In this document: piece after piece, positions 49,861-63,278 of the stretch
How positions within the stretch are numbered: the first letter of the stretch is position 1
Layout of the letters: the number at the start of each line of letters is the position of its first letter
Assembly (NCBI GenBank): GCA_030848705.1
Contig: CM061245.1
Coordinates: forward strand, 61,840,006 to 61,904,005
Origin: Heracleum sosnowskyi
Lineage: Eukaryota > Streptophyta > Magnoliopsida > Apiales > Apiaceae
Reading direction: 5' to 3'
Length of the DNA stretch: 64,000 bases
The notes under the pieces: generated by a model
Seen by the model: the letters and a program-made list of their open reading frames with translations, nothing else
Told to the model about the DNA's origin: nothing
Database searches by the model: none
Translations under genes and position numbers: made by a program

Positions 49861-52800
49861 CCCTTTAGAGGTAAACGTAATCGGGCGTCCCCTGGTATCT
49901 GCTACGATTCAGGCACGGACAGCCCTAAATGAACTTTTCTGCAATTCTATAAACCCATAAGGTGAAACTACGAGAAAATATCCACAAAATGGCCCGCTTC
50001 GATTTTTCACCATTTTCCTTTTATAGCTCCCTTTAGAGGTAAACGTAATCGGGCGTCCCCTGGTATCTGCTACGATTCAGGCACGGACAGCCCCAAATGA
50101 ACTTTTCTGCAATTCTATAAACCCATAGGGTAAAACTACGAGAAAATATCCACAAAATGGCCCGCTTCGATTTTTCCCCATTTTCCTTGTATAGCTCCCT
50201 TTAGAGGCAAACGTAATCGGGCGTCCCCTGGTATCTCCTATGATTCAGGCACGGACAGCCCCAAATGAACTTTTCTGCAATTCTACAACTCCATAGGGTA
50301 AAACTACGAGAAAATATCCACAAAATGGCCCTCTTCAATTTTTCCCCATTTTACTTGGATAGCACCCTTTAGAGGTAAACGTAATCGGGCGTCCCTGGTA
50401 TCTGCTACGATTCAGGCACGGACAGCCACAAGTGAACTTTTCTGCAATTCTATAAACCCATAGGGTGAAACTACGAGAAAATATCTACAAAATGGCCCGC
50501 TTCGATTTTTCCCCATTTTCCTTGTATAGCTCCCTTTAGAGGTAAACGTAATCGGGCGTCCCCTAGTATCTGCTACGATTCAGGCACGGACAGCCCCAAA
50601 TGAACTTTTCTGCAATTCTATAAACCCATAGGGTGAAACTACGAGAAAATATCCACAAAATGGCACGCTTCGATTTTTCCCCATTTTCCTTGTATAGCTC
50701 CCTTTAGAGGTAAACGTAATCGGGCGTCCCCTGGTATCTGCTATGATTCAGGCACGGACAGCCCCAAATGAGCTTTTCTGCAATTCTATAAACCCATAGG
50801 GTAAAACTACGAGAAAATATCCACAAAATGGCCCTCTTCAATTTTTCCCCATTTTCCTTGGATAGCTCCCTTTAGAGGTAAACGTAATCGGGCGTCCCTG
50901 GTATCTGCTACGATTCAGGAACGGACAGCCCCAAATGAACTTTTCGGCAATTCTATAAACCCATAGGGTGAAACTACGAGAAAATATCCACAAAATGGGC
51001 GGCTTCAATTTTTCCCCATTTTTCTTGTATAGCTCCCTTTAGAGGTAAACGTAATCGGGCATCCCCTGGTATCTGCTACGATTCAGGCACAGACAACCCC
51101 AAATGAACTTTTCTGCAATTCTATAAACCCATAGGGTGAAACTACGAGAAAATATCCACAAAATGGCCCGCTTCGATTTTTCCCCATTTTCCTTTTATAG
51201 CTCCCTTTAGAGGTAAACGTAATCGGGCGTCCCCTGGTATCTGCTACGATTCAGGCACGGACAGCCCAAATGAACTTTTCTGCAATTCTATAAACCCATA
51301 GGGTGAAACTACGAGAAGATATCCACAAAATGGTCGACTTCAATTTTTCCCCATTTTCCTAGTATAGCTCCCTTTAGAGGTAAACGTAATCGGGCGTCCC
51401 TTGGTATCTACTACCATTCAGGCACGGACAGCCCCAAATGAACTTTTATGCAATTCTATAAACCCATAGGGTAAAACTACGAGAAAATATCCACAAAATG
51501 GCCCGCTTCAATTTTTCCCCATTTTCCTTGGATAGCTCCCTTTAGAGGTAAACGTAATCGGGCATCCCTGGTATCTGCTACGATTCAGGCACGGACAGCC
51601 CCAAATGAACTTTTCTGCAATTCTATAAACCCATAGGGTGAAACTACGAGAAAATATCCACAAAATGGCCCGCTTCAATTTTTCCCCATTTTCCTAGTAT
51701 AGCTCCCTTTAGAGGTAAACGTAATCGGGCGTCCCCTGGTATCTGCTACGATTCAGGCACGGACAGCCCTAAATGAACTTTTCTGCAATTCTATAGACCC
51801 ATAAGGTGAAACTACGAGAAAATATCCACAAAATGGCCCGCTTCGATTTTTCCCCATTTTCCTTTTATAGCTCCCTTTAGAGGTAAACATAATCGGGCGT
51901 CCCCTGGTATCTGCTACGATTCAGGCACGGACAACCCCAAATGAACTTTTCTGCAATTCTATAAACCCATAGGGTAACACTACGAGAAAATATCCACAAA
52001 ATGGCCCGCTTCGATTTTTCCCCATTTTCCTTGTATAGCTCCCTTTAGAGGTAAACGTAATCGGGCGTCCCCTGGTATCTGCTATGATTAAGTCACGGAC
52101 AGCCCCAAATGAACTTTTCTGCAATTCTACAAACCCATAGGGTAAAACTACGAGAAAATATCCACAAAATGGCCCTCTTCAATTTTTCCCCATTTTACTT
52201 GGATAGCACCCTTTAGAGGTAAACGTAATCGGGCGTCCCTGGTATCTGCTACGATTCAGGCACGGACAGCCACAAATGAACTTTTCTGCAATTCTATAAA
52301 CCCATAGGGTGAAACTACGAGAAAATATCCACAAAATGGCCCGCTTCAATTTTTACCCATTTTCCTAGTATAGCTCCCTTTAGAGGTAAATGTAATCGGG
52401 CGTCCCCTGGTATCTGCTACGATTCAGGCACGGACAGCCCCAAATGAACTTTTCTGCAATTCTACAAACCCATAGGGTAAAACTACGAGAAACTATCCAC
52501 AAAATGGCCCTCTTCAATTTTTCCCCATTTTACTTGGATAGCACCCTTTAGAGGTAAACGTAATCGGGTGTCCCCTGGTATCTGCTACGATTCAGGCACG
52601 GACAGCCCCAAATGAACTTTTCTGCAATTCTATAAACCCATAGGTTAAAACTACGAGAAAATATCCACAAAATGGCCCGCTTCGATTTTTCCCCATTTTC
52701 CTAGTATTGCTCCCTTTAGAGGTAAACGTAATCGGGCGTCCTCTGGTATCTGCTATGATTCAGGCACGGACAGCCCCAAATGAACTTTTCCGCAATTCTA

Positions 52801-55800
52801 TAAACCCATAGGGTAAAACTACGAGAAAATATCCACAAAATGGCCCTCTTCCATTTTTCCCCATTTTCCTTGGATAGCTCCCTTTAGAGGTAAACGTAAT
52901 CGGGCGTCCCCTGGTATCTGCTACGATTCAGGCACGGACAGCCCCAAATGAACTTTTCGGCAATTCTATCAACCCATAGGGTGAAACTACGAGAAGATAT
53001 CCACAAAATGGTCGGCTTCAATTTTTCCCCATTTTCCTAGTATAGCTCCCTTTAGAGGTAAACGTAATCGGGCGTCCCCTGGTATCTGCTACGATTCAGG
53101 CACGGACAGCCCTAAATGAACTTTTCTGCAATTCTATAAACCCATAAGGTGAAACTACGAGAAAATATCCACAAAATGGCCCGCTTCGATTTTTCCCCAT
53201 TTTCCTTTTATAGCTCCCTTTAGAGGTAAACGTAATCGGGCGTCCCCTGGTATCTGCTACGATTCAGGCACGGACAACCCCAAATGAACTTTTCTGCAAT
53301 TCTATAAACCCATAGGTTAAAACTACGAGAAAATATCCACAAAATGGCCCGCTTCGATTTTTCCCCATTTTCCTAGTATTGCTCCCTTTAGAGGTAAACG
53401 TAATCGGGCGTCCTCTGGTATCTGCTATGATTCAGGCACGGACAGCCCCAAATGAACTTTTCTGCAATTCTATAAACCCATAGGGTAAAACTACGAGAAA
53501 ATATCCACAAAATGGCCCTCTTCCATTTTTCCCCATTTTCCTTGGATAGCTCCCTTTAGAGAGGTAAACGTAATCGGGCGTCCCCTGGTATCTGCTACGA
53601 TTCAGGCACGGACAGCCCCAAATGAACTTTTCGGCAATTCTACCAACCCATAGGGTGAAACTACGAGAAGATATCCACAAAATGGTCGGCTTCAATTTTT
53701 CCCCATTTTCCTAGTATAGCTCCCTTTAGAGGTAAACGTAATCGGGCGTCCCCTGGTATCTGCTACGATTCAGGCACGGACAGCCCTAAATGAACTTTTC
53801 TGCAATTCTATAAACCCATAAGGTGAAACTACGAGAAAATATCCACAAAATGGCCCGCTTCGATTTTTCCCCATTTTCCTTTTATAGCTCCCTTTAGAGG
53901 TAAACGTAATCGGGCGTCCCCTGGTATCTGCTACGATTCAGGCACGGACAGCCCCAAATGAACTTTTCTGCAATTCTATAAACCCATAGGGTAAAACTAC
54001 GAGAAAATATCCACAAAATGGCCCGCTTCGATTTTTCCCCATTTTCCTTGTATAGCTCCCTTTAGAGGTAAACGTAATCGGGCGTCCCCTGGTATCTGCT
54101 ATGATTCAGGCACGGACAGCCCCAAATGAACTTTTCTGCAATTCTACAAACCCATAGGGTAAAACTACGAGAAAATATCCACAAAATGGCCCTCTTCAAT
54201 TTTTCCCCATTTTCCTTGGATAGCTCCCTTTAGAGGTAAACGTAATCGGGCGTCCCTGGTATCTGCTATGATTCAGGCACGGACAGCCCCAAATGAGCTT
54301 TTCTGCAATTCTATAAACCCATAGGGTAAAACTACGAGAAAATATCCACAAAATGGCCCGCTTCGATTTTTCCCCATTTTCCTTGTATAGCTCCCTTTAG
54401 AGGCAAACGTAATCGGGCGTCCCCTGGTATCTGCTATGATTCAGGCACGGACAGCCCCAAATGAACTTTTCTGCAATTCTACAAACCCATAGGGTAAAAC
54501 TACGAGAAAATATCCACAAAATGGCCCGCTTCGATTTTTCCCCATTTTCCTTGTATAGCTCCCTTTAGAGGTAAACGTAATCGGGCGTCCCCTAGTATCT
54601 GCTACGATTCAGGCACGGACAGCCCCAAATGAATTTTCTGCAATTCTATAAACCCATAGGGTGAAACTACGAGAAAATATCCACAAAATGGCACGCTTCG
54701 ATTTTTCCCCATTTTCCTTGTATAGCTCCCTTTAGAGGTAAACGTAATCGGGCGTCCCCTGGTATCTGCTATGATTCAGGCACGGACAGCCCCAAATGAG
54801 CTTTTCTGCAATTCTATAAACCCATAGGGTAAAACTACGAGAAAATATCCACAAAATGGCCCTCTTCAATTTTTCCCCATTTTCCTTGGATAGCTCCCTT
54901 TAGAGGTAAAAGTAATCGGGCGTCCCTGGTATCTGCTACGATTCAGGAACGGACAGCCCCAAATGAGCTTTTCGGCAATTCTATAAACCCATATGGTGAA
55001 ACTACGAGAAAATATCCACAAAATGGGCGGCTTCAATTTTTCCCCATTTTTCTTGTATAGCTCCCTTTAGAGGTAAACGTAATCGGGCATCCCCTGGTAT
55101 CTGCTACGATTCAGGCACAGACAACCCCAAATGAACTTTTCTGCAATTCTATAAACCCATAGGGTGAAACTACGAGAAAATATCCACAAAATGGCCCGCT
55201 TCGATTTTTCCCCATTTTCCTTTTATAGCTCCCTTTAGAGGTAAACGTAATCGGGTGTCCCCTGGTATCTGCTACGATTCAGGCACGGACAGCCCAAATG
55301 AACTTTTCTGCAATTCTATAAACCCATAGGGTGAAACTACGAGAAGATATCCACAAAATGGTCGACTTCAATTTTTCTCCATTTTCCTAGTATAGCTCCC
55401 TTTAGAGGTAAACGTAATCGGGCGTCCCTTGGTATCTGCTACCATTCAGGCACGGACAGCCCCAAATGAACTTTTATGCAATTCTATAAACCCATAGGGT
55501 AAAACTACGAGAAAATATCCACAAAATAACCCGCTTCAATTTTTCCCCATTTTCCTTGGATAGCTCCCTTTACAGTAAACGTAATCGGGCATCCCTGGTA
55601 TCTGCTACGATTCAGGCACGGACAGCCCCAAATGAACTTTTCTGCAATTCTATAAACCCATAGGGTGAAACTATGAGAAAATATCCACAAAATGGCCCGC
55701 TTCAATTTTTCCCCATTTTCCTAGTATAGCTCCCTTTAGAGGTAAACGTAATCGGGCGTCCCCTGGTATCTGCTACGATTCAGGCACGGACAGCCCTAAA

Positions 55801-56569
55801 TGAACTTTTCTGCAATTCTATAAACCCATAAGGTGAAACTACGAGAAAATATCCACAAAATGGCCCGCTTCGATTTTTCCCCATTTTCCTTTTATAGCTC
55901 CCTTTAGAGGTAAACGTAATCGGGCGTCCCCTGGTATCTGCTACGATTCAGGCACGGACAGCCCCAAATGAACTTTTCTGCAATTCTATAAACCCATAGG
56001 GTAAAACTACGAGAAAATATCCACAAAATGGCCCGCTTCGATTTTTCCCCATTTTCCATGTATAGCTCCCTTTAGAGGTAAACGTAATCGGGCGTCCCCT
56101 GGTATCTGCTATGATTCAGTCACGGACAGCCCCAAATGAACTTTTCTGCAATTCTACAAACCCATAGGGTAAAACTACGAGAAATTATCCACAAAATGGC
56201 CCTCTTCAATTTTTCCCCATTTTACTTGGATAGCACCCTTTAGAGGTAAACTTAATCGGGCGTCCCTGGTATCTGCTACGATTCAGGCACGGACAGCCAC
56301 AAATGAACTTTTCTGCAATTCTATAAACCCATAGGGTAAAATTACGAGAAAATATCCACAAAATGGCCCGCTTCGATTTTTCCCCATTTTCCTTGTATAG
56401 CTCCCTTTAGAGGTAAACGTAATCGGGCGTCCCTGGTATCTGCTATGATTCAGGCACGGACAGCCCCAAATGAGCTTTTCTGCAATTCTATAAACCCATA
56501 GGGTAAAACTACGAGAAAATATCCACAAAATGGCCCGCTTCGATTTTTCCCCATTTTCCTTGTATAGCT
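49861..56569 (+). repeat. 40-monomer higher-order repeat, copy A (6709 bp)
   Basis: Matching markers lie exactly 6709 bp apart along the whole unit: 'gatttttcaccatt' (50001 and 56710), 'gattaagtcacgg' (near 52087 and 58796), the 'tagagaggtaaacg' 2-nt insertion (near 53559 and 60268), 'tttacagtaaacg' (near 55570 and 62279), and 'gaattttctgc' (near 54631 and 61340). The left breakpoint lies between about 49840 and 49872, where monomers stop matching upstream. The unit is rich in the TTTTA subtype, 'ctatgatt', 'ttctacaaac', 'agccctaaatg' and 'acttggatagcaccc', none or almost none of which occurs before 49.86 kb. Confidence 0.92.
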
Positions 56570-59500
56570 CCCTTTAGAGGCAAACGTAATCGGGCGTCCC
56601 CTGGTATCTGCTACGATTCAGGCACGGACAGCCCTAAATGAACTTTTCTGCAATTCTATAAACCCATAAGGTGAAACTACGAGAAAATATCCACAAAATG
56701 GCCCGCTTCGATTTTTCACCATTTTCCTTTTATAGCTCCCTTTAGAGGTAAACGTAATCGGGCGTCCCCTGGTATCTGCTACGATTCAGGCACGGACAGC
56801 CCCAAATGAACTTTTCTGCAATTCTATAAACCCATAGGGTAAAACTACGAGAAAATATCCACAAAATGGCCCGCTTCGATTTTTCCCCATTTTCCTTGTA
56901 TAGCTCCCTTTAGAGGCAAACGTAATCGGGCGTCCCCTGGTATCTCCTATGATTCAGGCACGGACAGCCCCAAATGAACTTTTCTGCAATTCTACAACTC
57001 CATAGGGTAAAACTACGAGAAAATATCCACAAAATGGCCCTCTTCAATTTTTCCCCATTTTACTTGGATAGCACCCTTTAGAGGTAAACGTAATCGGGCG
57101 TCCCTGGTATCTGCTACGATTCAGGCACGGACAGCCACAAGTGAACTTTTCTGCAATTCTATAAACCCATAGGGTGAAACTACGAGAAAATATCTACAAA
57201 ATGGCCCGCTTCGATTTTTCCCCATTTTCCTTGTATAGCTCCCTTTAGAGGTAAACGTAATCGGGCGTCCCCTAGTATCTGCTACGATTCAGGCACGGAC
57301 AGCCCCAAATGAACTTTTCTGCAATTCTATAAACCCATAGGGTGAAACTACGAGAAAATATCCACAAAATGGCACGCTTCGATTTTTCGCCATTTTCCTT
57401 GTATAGCTCCCTTTAGAGGTAAACGTAATCGGGCGTCCCCTGGTATCTGCTATGATTCAGGCACGGACAGCCCCAAATGAGCTTTTCTGCAATTCTATAA
57501 ACCCATAGGGTAAAACTACGAGAAAATATCCACAAAATGGCCCTCTTCAATTTTTCCCCATTTTCCTTGGATAGCTCCCTTTAGAGGTAAACGTAATCGG
57601 GCGTCCCTGGTATCTGCTACGATTCAGGAACGGACAGCCCCAAATGAACTTTTCGGCAATTCTATAAACCCATAGGGTGAAACTACGAGAAAATATCCAC
57701 AAAATGGGCGGCTTCAATTTTTCCCCATTTTTCTTGTATAGCTCCCTTTAGAGGTAAACGTAATCGGGCATCCCCTGGTATCTGCTACGATTCAGGCACA
57801 GACAACCCCAAATGAACTTTTCTGCAATTCTATAAACCCATAGGGTGAAACTACGAGAAAATATCCACAAAATGGCCCGCTTCGATTTTTCCCCATTTTC
57901 CTTTTATAGCTCCCTTTAGAGGTAAACGTAATCGGGCGTCCCCTGGTATCTGCTACGATTCAGGCACGGACAGCCCAAATGAACTTTTCTGCAATTCTAT
58001 AAACCCATAGGGTGAAACTACGAGAAGATATCCACAAAATGGTCGACTTCAATTTTTCCCCATTTTCCTAGTATAGCTCCCTTTAGAGGTAAACGTAATC
58101 GGGCGTCCCTTGGTATCTACTACCATTCAGGCACGGACAGCCCCAAATGAACTTTTATGCAATTCTATAAACCCATAGGGTAAAACTACGAGAAAATATC
58201 CACAAAATGGCCCGCTTCAATTTTTCCCCATTTTCCTTGGATAGCTCCCTTTAGAGGTAAACGTAATCGGGCATCCCTGGTATCTGCTACGATTCAGGCA
58301 CGGACAACCCCAAATGAACTTTTCTGCAATTCTATAAACCCATAGGGTGAAACTACGAGAAAATATCCACAAAATGGCCCGCTTCAATTTTTCCCCATTT
58401 TCCTAGTATAGCTCCCTTTAGAGGTAAACGTAATCGGGCGTCCCCTGGTATCTGCTACGATTCAGGCACGGACAGCCCTAAATGAACTTTTCTGCAATTC
58501 TATAGACCCATAAGGTGAAACTACGAGAAAATATCCACAAAATGGCCCGCTTCGATTTTTCCCCATTTTCCTTTTATAGCTCCCTTTAGAGGTAAACATA
58601 ATCGGGCGTCCCCTGGTATCTGCTACGATTCAGGCACGGACAACCCCAAATGAACTTTTCTGCAATTCTATAAACCCATAGGGTAACACTACGAGAAAAT
58701 ATCCACAAAATGGCCCGCTTCGATTTTTCCCCATTTTCCTTGTATAGCTCCCTTTAGAGGTAAACGTAATCGGGCGTCCCCTGGTATCTGCTATGATTAA
58801 GTCACGGACAGCCCCAAATGAACTTTTCTGCAATTCTACAAACCCATAGGGTAAAACTACGAGAAAATATCCACAAAATGGCCCTCTTCAATTTTTCCCC
58901 ATTTTACTTGGATAGCACCCTTTAGAGGTAAACGTAATCGGGCGTCCCTGGTATCTGCTACGATTCAGGCACGGACAGCCACAAATGAACTTTTCTGCAA
59001 TTCTATAAACCCATAGGGTGAAACTACGAGAAAATATCCACAAAATGGCCCGCTTCAATTTTTACCCATTTTCCTAGTATAGCTCCCTTTAGAGGTAAAT
59101 GTAATCGGGCGTCCCCTGGTATCTGCTACGATTCAGGCACGGACAGCCCCAAATGAACTTTTCTGCAATTCTACAAACCCATAGGGTAAAACTACGAGAA
59201 ACTATCCACAAAATGGCCCTCTTCAATTTTTCCCCATTTTACTTGGATAGCACCCTTTAGAGGTAAACGTAATCGGGCGTCCCCTGGTATCTGCTACGAT
59301 TCAGGCACGGACAGCCCCAAATGAACTTTTCTGCAATTCTATAAACCCATAGGTTAAAACTACGAGAAAATATCCACAAAATGGCCCGCTTCGATTTTTC
59401 CCCATTTTCCTAGTATTGCTCCCTTTAGAGGTAAACGTAATCGGGCGTCCTCTGGTATCTGCTATGATTCAGGCACGGACAGCCCCAAATGAACTTTTCC

Positions 59501-62500
59501 GCAATTCTATAAACCCATAGGGTAAAACTACGAGAAAATATCCACAAAATGGCCCTCTTCCATTTTTCCCCATTTTCCTTGGATAGCTCCCTTTAGAGGT
59601 AAACGTAATCGGGCGTCCCCTGGTATCTGCTACGATTCAGGCACGGACAGCCCCAAATGAACTTTTCGGCAATTCTATCAACCCATAGGGTGAAACTACG
59701 AGAAGATATCCACAAAATGGTCGGCTTCAATTTTTCCCCATTTTCCTAGTATAGCTCCCTTTAGAGGTAAACGTAATCGGGCGTCCCCTGGTATCTGCTA
59801 CGATTCAGGCACGGACAGCCCTAAATGAACTTTTCTGCAATTCTATAAACCCATAAGGTGAAACTACGAGAAAATATCCACAAAATGGCCCGCTTCGATT
59901 TTTCCCCATTTTCCTTTTATAGCTCCCTTTAGAGGTAAACGTAATCGGGCGTCCCCTGGTATCTGCTACGATTCAGGCACGGACAACCCCAAATGAACTT
60001 TTCTGCAATTCTATAAACCCATAGGTTAAAACTACGAGAAAATATCCACAAAATGGCCCGCATCGATTTTTCCCCATTTTCCTAGTATTGCTCCCTTTAG
60101 AGGTAAACGTAATCGGGCGTCCTCTGGTATCTGCTATGATTCAGGCACGGACAGCCCCAAATGAACTTTTCTGCAATTCTATAAACCCATAGGGTAAAAC
60201 TACGAGAAAATATCCACAAAATGGCCCTCTTCCATTTTTCCCCATTTTCCTTGGATAGCTCCCTTTAGAGAGGTAAACGTAATCGGGCGTCCCCTGGTAT
60301 CTGCTACGATTCAGGCACGGACAGCCCCAAATGAACTTTTCGGCAATTCTACCAACCCATAGGGTGAAACTACGAGAAGATATCCACAAAATGGTCGGCT
60401 TCAATTTTTCCCCATTTTCCTAGTATAGCTCCCTTTAGAGGTAAACGTAATCGGGCGTCCCCTGGTATCTGCTACGATTCAGGCACGGACAGCCCTAAAT
60501 GAACTTTTCTGCAATTCTATAAACCCATAAGGTGAAACTACGAGAAAATATCCACAAAATGGCCCGCTTCGATTTTTCCCCATTTTCCTTTTATAGCTCC
60601 CTTTAGAGGTAAACGTAATCGGGCGTCCCCTGGTATCTGCTACGATTCAGGCACGGACAGCCCCAAATGAACTTTTCTGCAATTCTATAAACCCATAGGG
60701 TAAAACTACGAGAAAATATCCACAAAATGGCCCGCTTCGATTTTTCCCCATTTTCCTTGTATAGCTCCCTTTAGAGGTAAACGTAATCGGGCGTCCCCTG
60801 GTATCTGCTATGATTCAGGCACGGACAGCCCCAAATGAACTTTTCTGCAATTCTACAAACCCATAGGGTAAAACTACGAGAAAATATCCACAAAATGGCC
60901 CTCTTCAATTTTTCCCCATTTTCCTTGGATAGCTCCCTTTAGAGGTAAACGTAATCGGGCGTCCCTGGTATCTGCTATGATTCAGGCACGGACAGCCCCA
61001 AATGAGCTTTTCTGCAATTCTATAAACCCATAGGGTAAAACTACGAGAAAATATCCACAAAATGGCCCGCTTCGATTTTTCCCCATTTTCCTTGTATAGC
61101 TCCCTTTAGAGGCAAACGTAATCGGGCGTCCCCTGGTATCTGCTATGATTCAGGCACGGACAGCCCCAAATGAACTTTTCTGCAATTCTACAAACCCATA
61201 GGGTAAAACTACGAGAAAATATCCACAAAATGGCCCGCTTCGATTTTTCCCCATTTTCCTTGTATAGCTCCCTTTAGAGGTAAACGTAATCGGGCGTCCC
61301 CTAGTATCTGCTACGATTCAGGCACGGACAGCCCCAAATGAATTTTCTGCAATTCTATAAACCCATAGGGTGAAACTACGAGAAAATATCCACAAAATGG
61401 CACGCTTCGATTTTTCCCCATTTTCCTTGTATAGCTCCCTTTAGAGGTAAACGTAATCGGGCGTCCCCTGGTATCTGCTATGATTCAGGCACGGACAGCC
61501 CCAAATGAGCTTTTCTGCAATTCTATAAACCCATAGGGTAAAACTACGAGAAAATATCCACAAAATGGCCCTCTTCAATTTTTCCCCATTTTCCTTGGAT
61601 AGCTCCCTTTAGAGGTAAAAGTAATCGGGCGTCCCTGGTATCTGCTACGATTCAGGAACGGACAGCCCCAAATGAGCTTTTCGGCAATTCTATAAACCCA
61701 TATGGTGAAACTACGAGAAAATATCCACAAAATGGGCGGCTTCAATTTTTCCCCATTTTTCTTGTATAGCTCCCTTTAGAGGTAAACGTAATCGGGCATC
61801 CCCTGGTATCTGCTACGATTCAGGCACAGACAACCCCAAATGAACTTTTCTGCAATTCTATAAACCCATAGGGTGAAACTACGAGAAAATATCCACAAAA
61901 TGGCCCGCTTCGATTTTTCCCCATTTTCCTTTTATAGCTCCCTTTAGAGGTAAACGTAATCGGGTGTCCCCTGGTATCTGCTACGATTCAGGCACGGACA
62001 GCCCAAATGAACTTTTCTGCAATTCTATAAACCCATAGGGTGAAACTACGAGAAGATATCCACAAAATGGTCGACTTCAATTTTTCTCCATTTTCCTAGT
62101 ATAGCTCCCTTTAGAGGTAAACGTAATCGGGCGTCCCTTGGTATCTGCTACCATTCAGGCACGGACAGCCCCAAATGAACTTTTATGCAATTCTATAAAC
62201 CCATAGGGTAAAACTACGAGAAAATATCCACAAAATAACCCGCTTCAATTTTTCCCCATTTTCCTTGGATAGCTCCCTTTACAGTAAACGTAATCGGGCA
62301 TCCCTGGTATCTGCTACGATTCAGGCACGGACAGCCCCAAATGAACTTTTCTGCAATTCTATAAACCCATAGGGTGAAACTATGAGAAAATATCCACAAA
62401 ATGGCCCGCTTCAATTTTTCCCCATTTTCCTAGTATAGCTCCCTTTAGAGGTAAACGTAATCGGGCGTCCCCTGGTATCTGCTACGATTCAGGCACGGAC

Positions 62501-63278
62501 AGCCCTAAATGAACTTTTCTGCAATTCTATAAACCCATAAGGTGAAACTACGAGAAAATATCCACAAAATGGCCCGCTTCGATTTTTCCCTATTTTCCTT
62601 TTATAGCTCCCTTTAGAGGTAAACGTAATCGGGCGTCCCCTGGTATCTGCTACGATTCAGGCACGGACAGCCCCAAATGAACTTTTCTGCAATTCTATAA
62701 ACCCATAGGGTAAAACTACGAGAAAATATCCACAAAATGGCCCGCTTCGATTTTTCCCCATTTTCCTTGTATAGCTCCCTTTAGAGGTAAACGTAATCGG
62801 GCGTCCCCTGGTATCTGCTATGATTCAGTCACGGACAGCCCCAAATGAACTTTTCTGCAATTCTACAAACCCATAGGGTAAAACTACGAGAAATTATCCA
62901 CAAAATGGCCCTCTTCAATTTTTCCCCATTTTACTTGGATAGCACCCTTTAGAGGTAAACTTAATCGGGCGTCCCTGGTATCTGCTACGATTCAGGCACG
63001 GACAGCCACAAATGAACTTTTCTGCAATTCTATAAACCCATAGGGTAAAATTACGAGAAAATATCCACAAAATGGCCCGCTTCGATTTTTCCCCATTTTC
63101 CTTGTATAGCTCCCTTTAGAGGTAAACGTAATCGGGCGTCCCTGGTATCTGCTATGATTCAGGCACGGACAGCCCCAAATGAGCTTTTCTGCAATTCTAT
63201 AAACCCATAGGGTAAAACTACGAGAAAATATCCACAAAATGGCCCGCTTCGATTTTTCCCCATTTTCCTTGTATAGCT
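56570..63278 (+). repeat. 40-monomer higher-order repeat, copy B (6709 bp)
   Basis: This is the tandem copy of the preceding unit. I found only a handful of differences by eye: 'cgatttttcgcc' near 57386, 'gacaacccc' near 58306 where copy A has 'gacagcccc', 'atcgggcgtcc' near 59275 against 'atcgggtgtcc' near 52566, 'ccgcatcgat' near 60059, 'ccatgtatag' only in copy A near 56056, and 'cctattttcc' near 62588. No length difference was seen, so identity is about 99.9%, far above that between monomers. Confidence 0.92.

Noticed and set aside
51921..52124. Shorter minus-strand frames of 66-81 codons at 51921, 55505, 56283, 58630, 62214 and 62992
   Set aside because: They are fragments of the same satellite translation and occur in pairs 6709 bp apart. 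There is no independent sign of coding.
53432..53695. 87-codon minus-strand open frame, repeated at 60141
   Set aside because: Here the same TAA is bypassed by the 2-nt 'ag' insertion near 53559 instead of the 1-nt deletion. A different accidental cause yields the same kind of frame, which supports chance. The second copy is simply part of the 6709-bp duplication.
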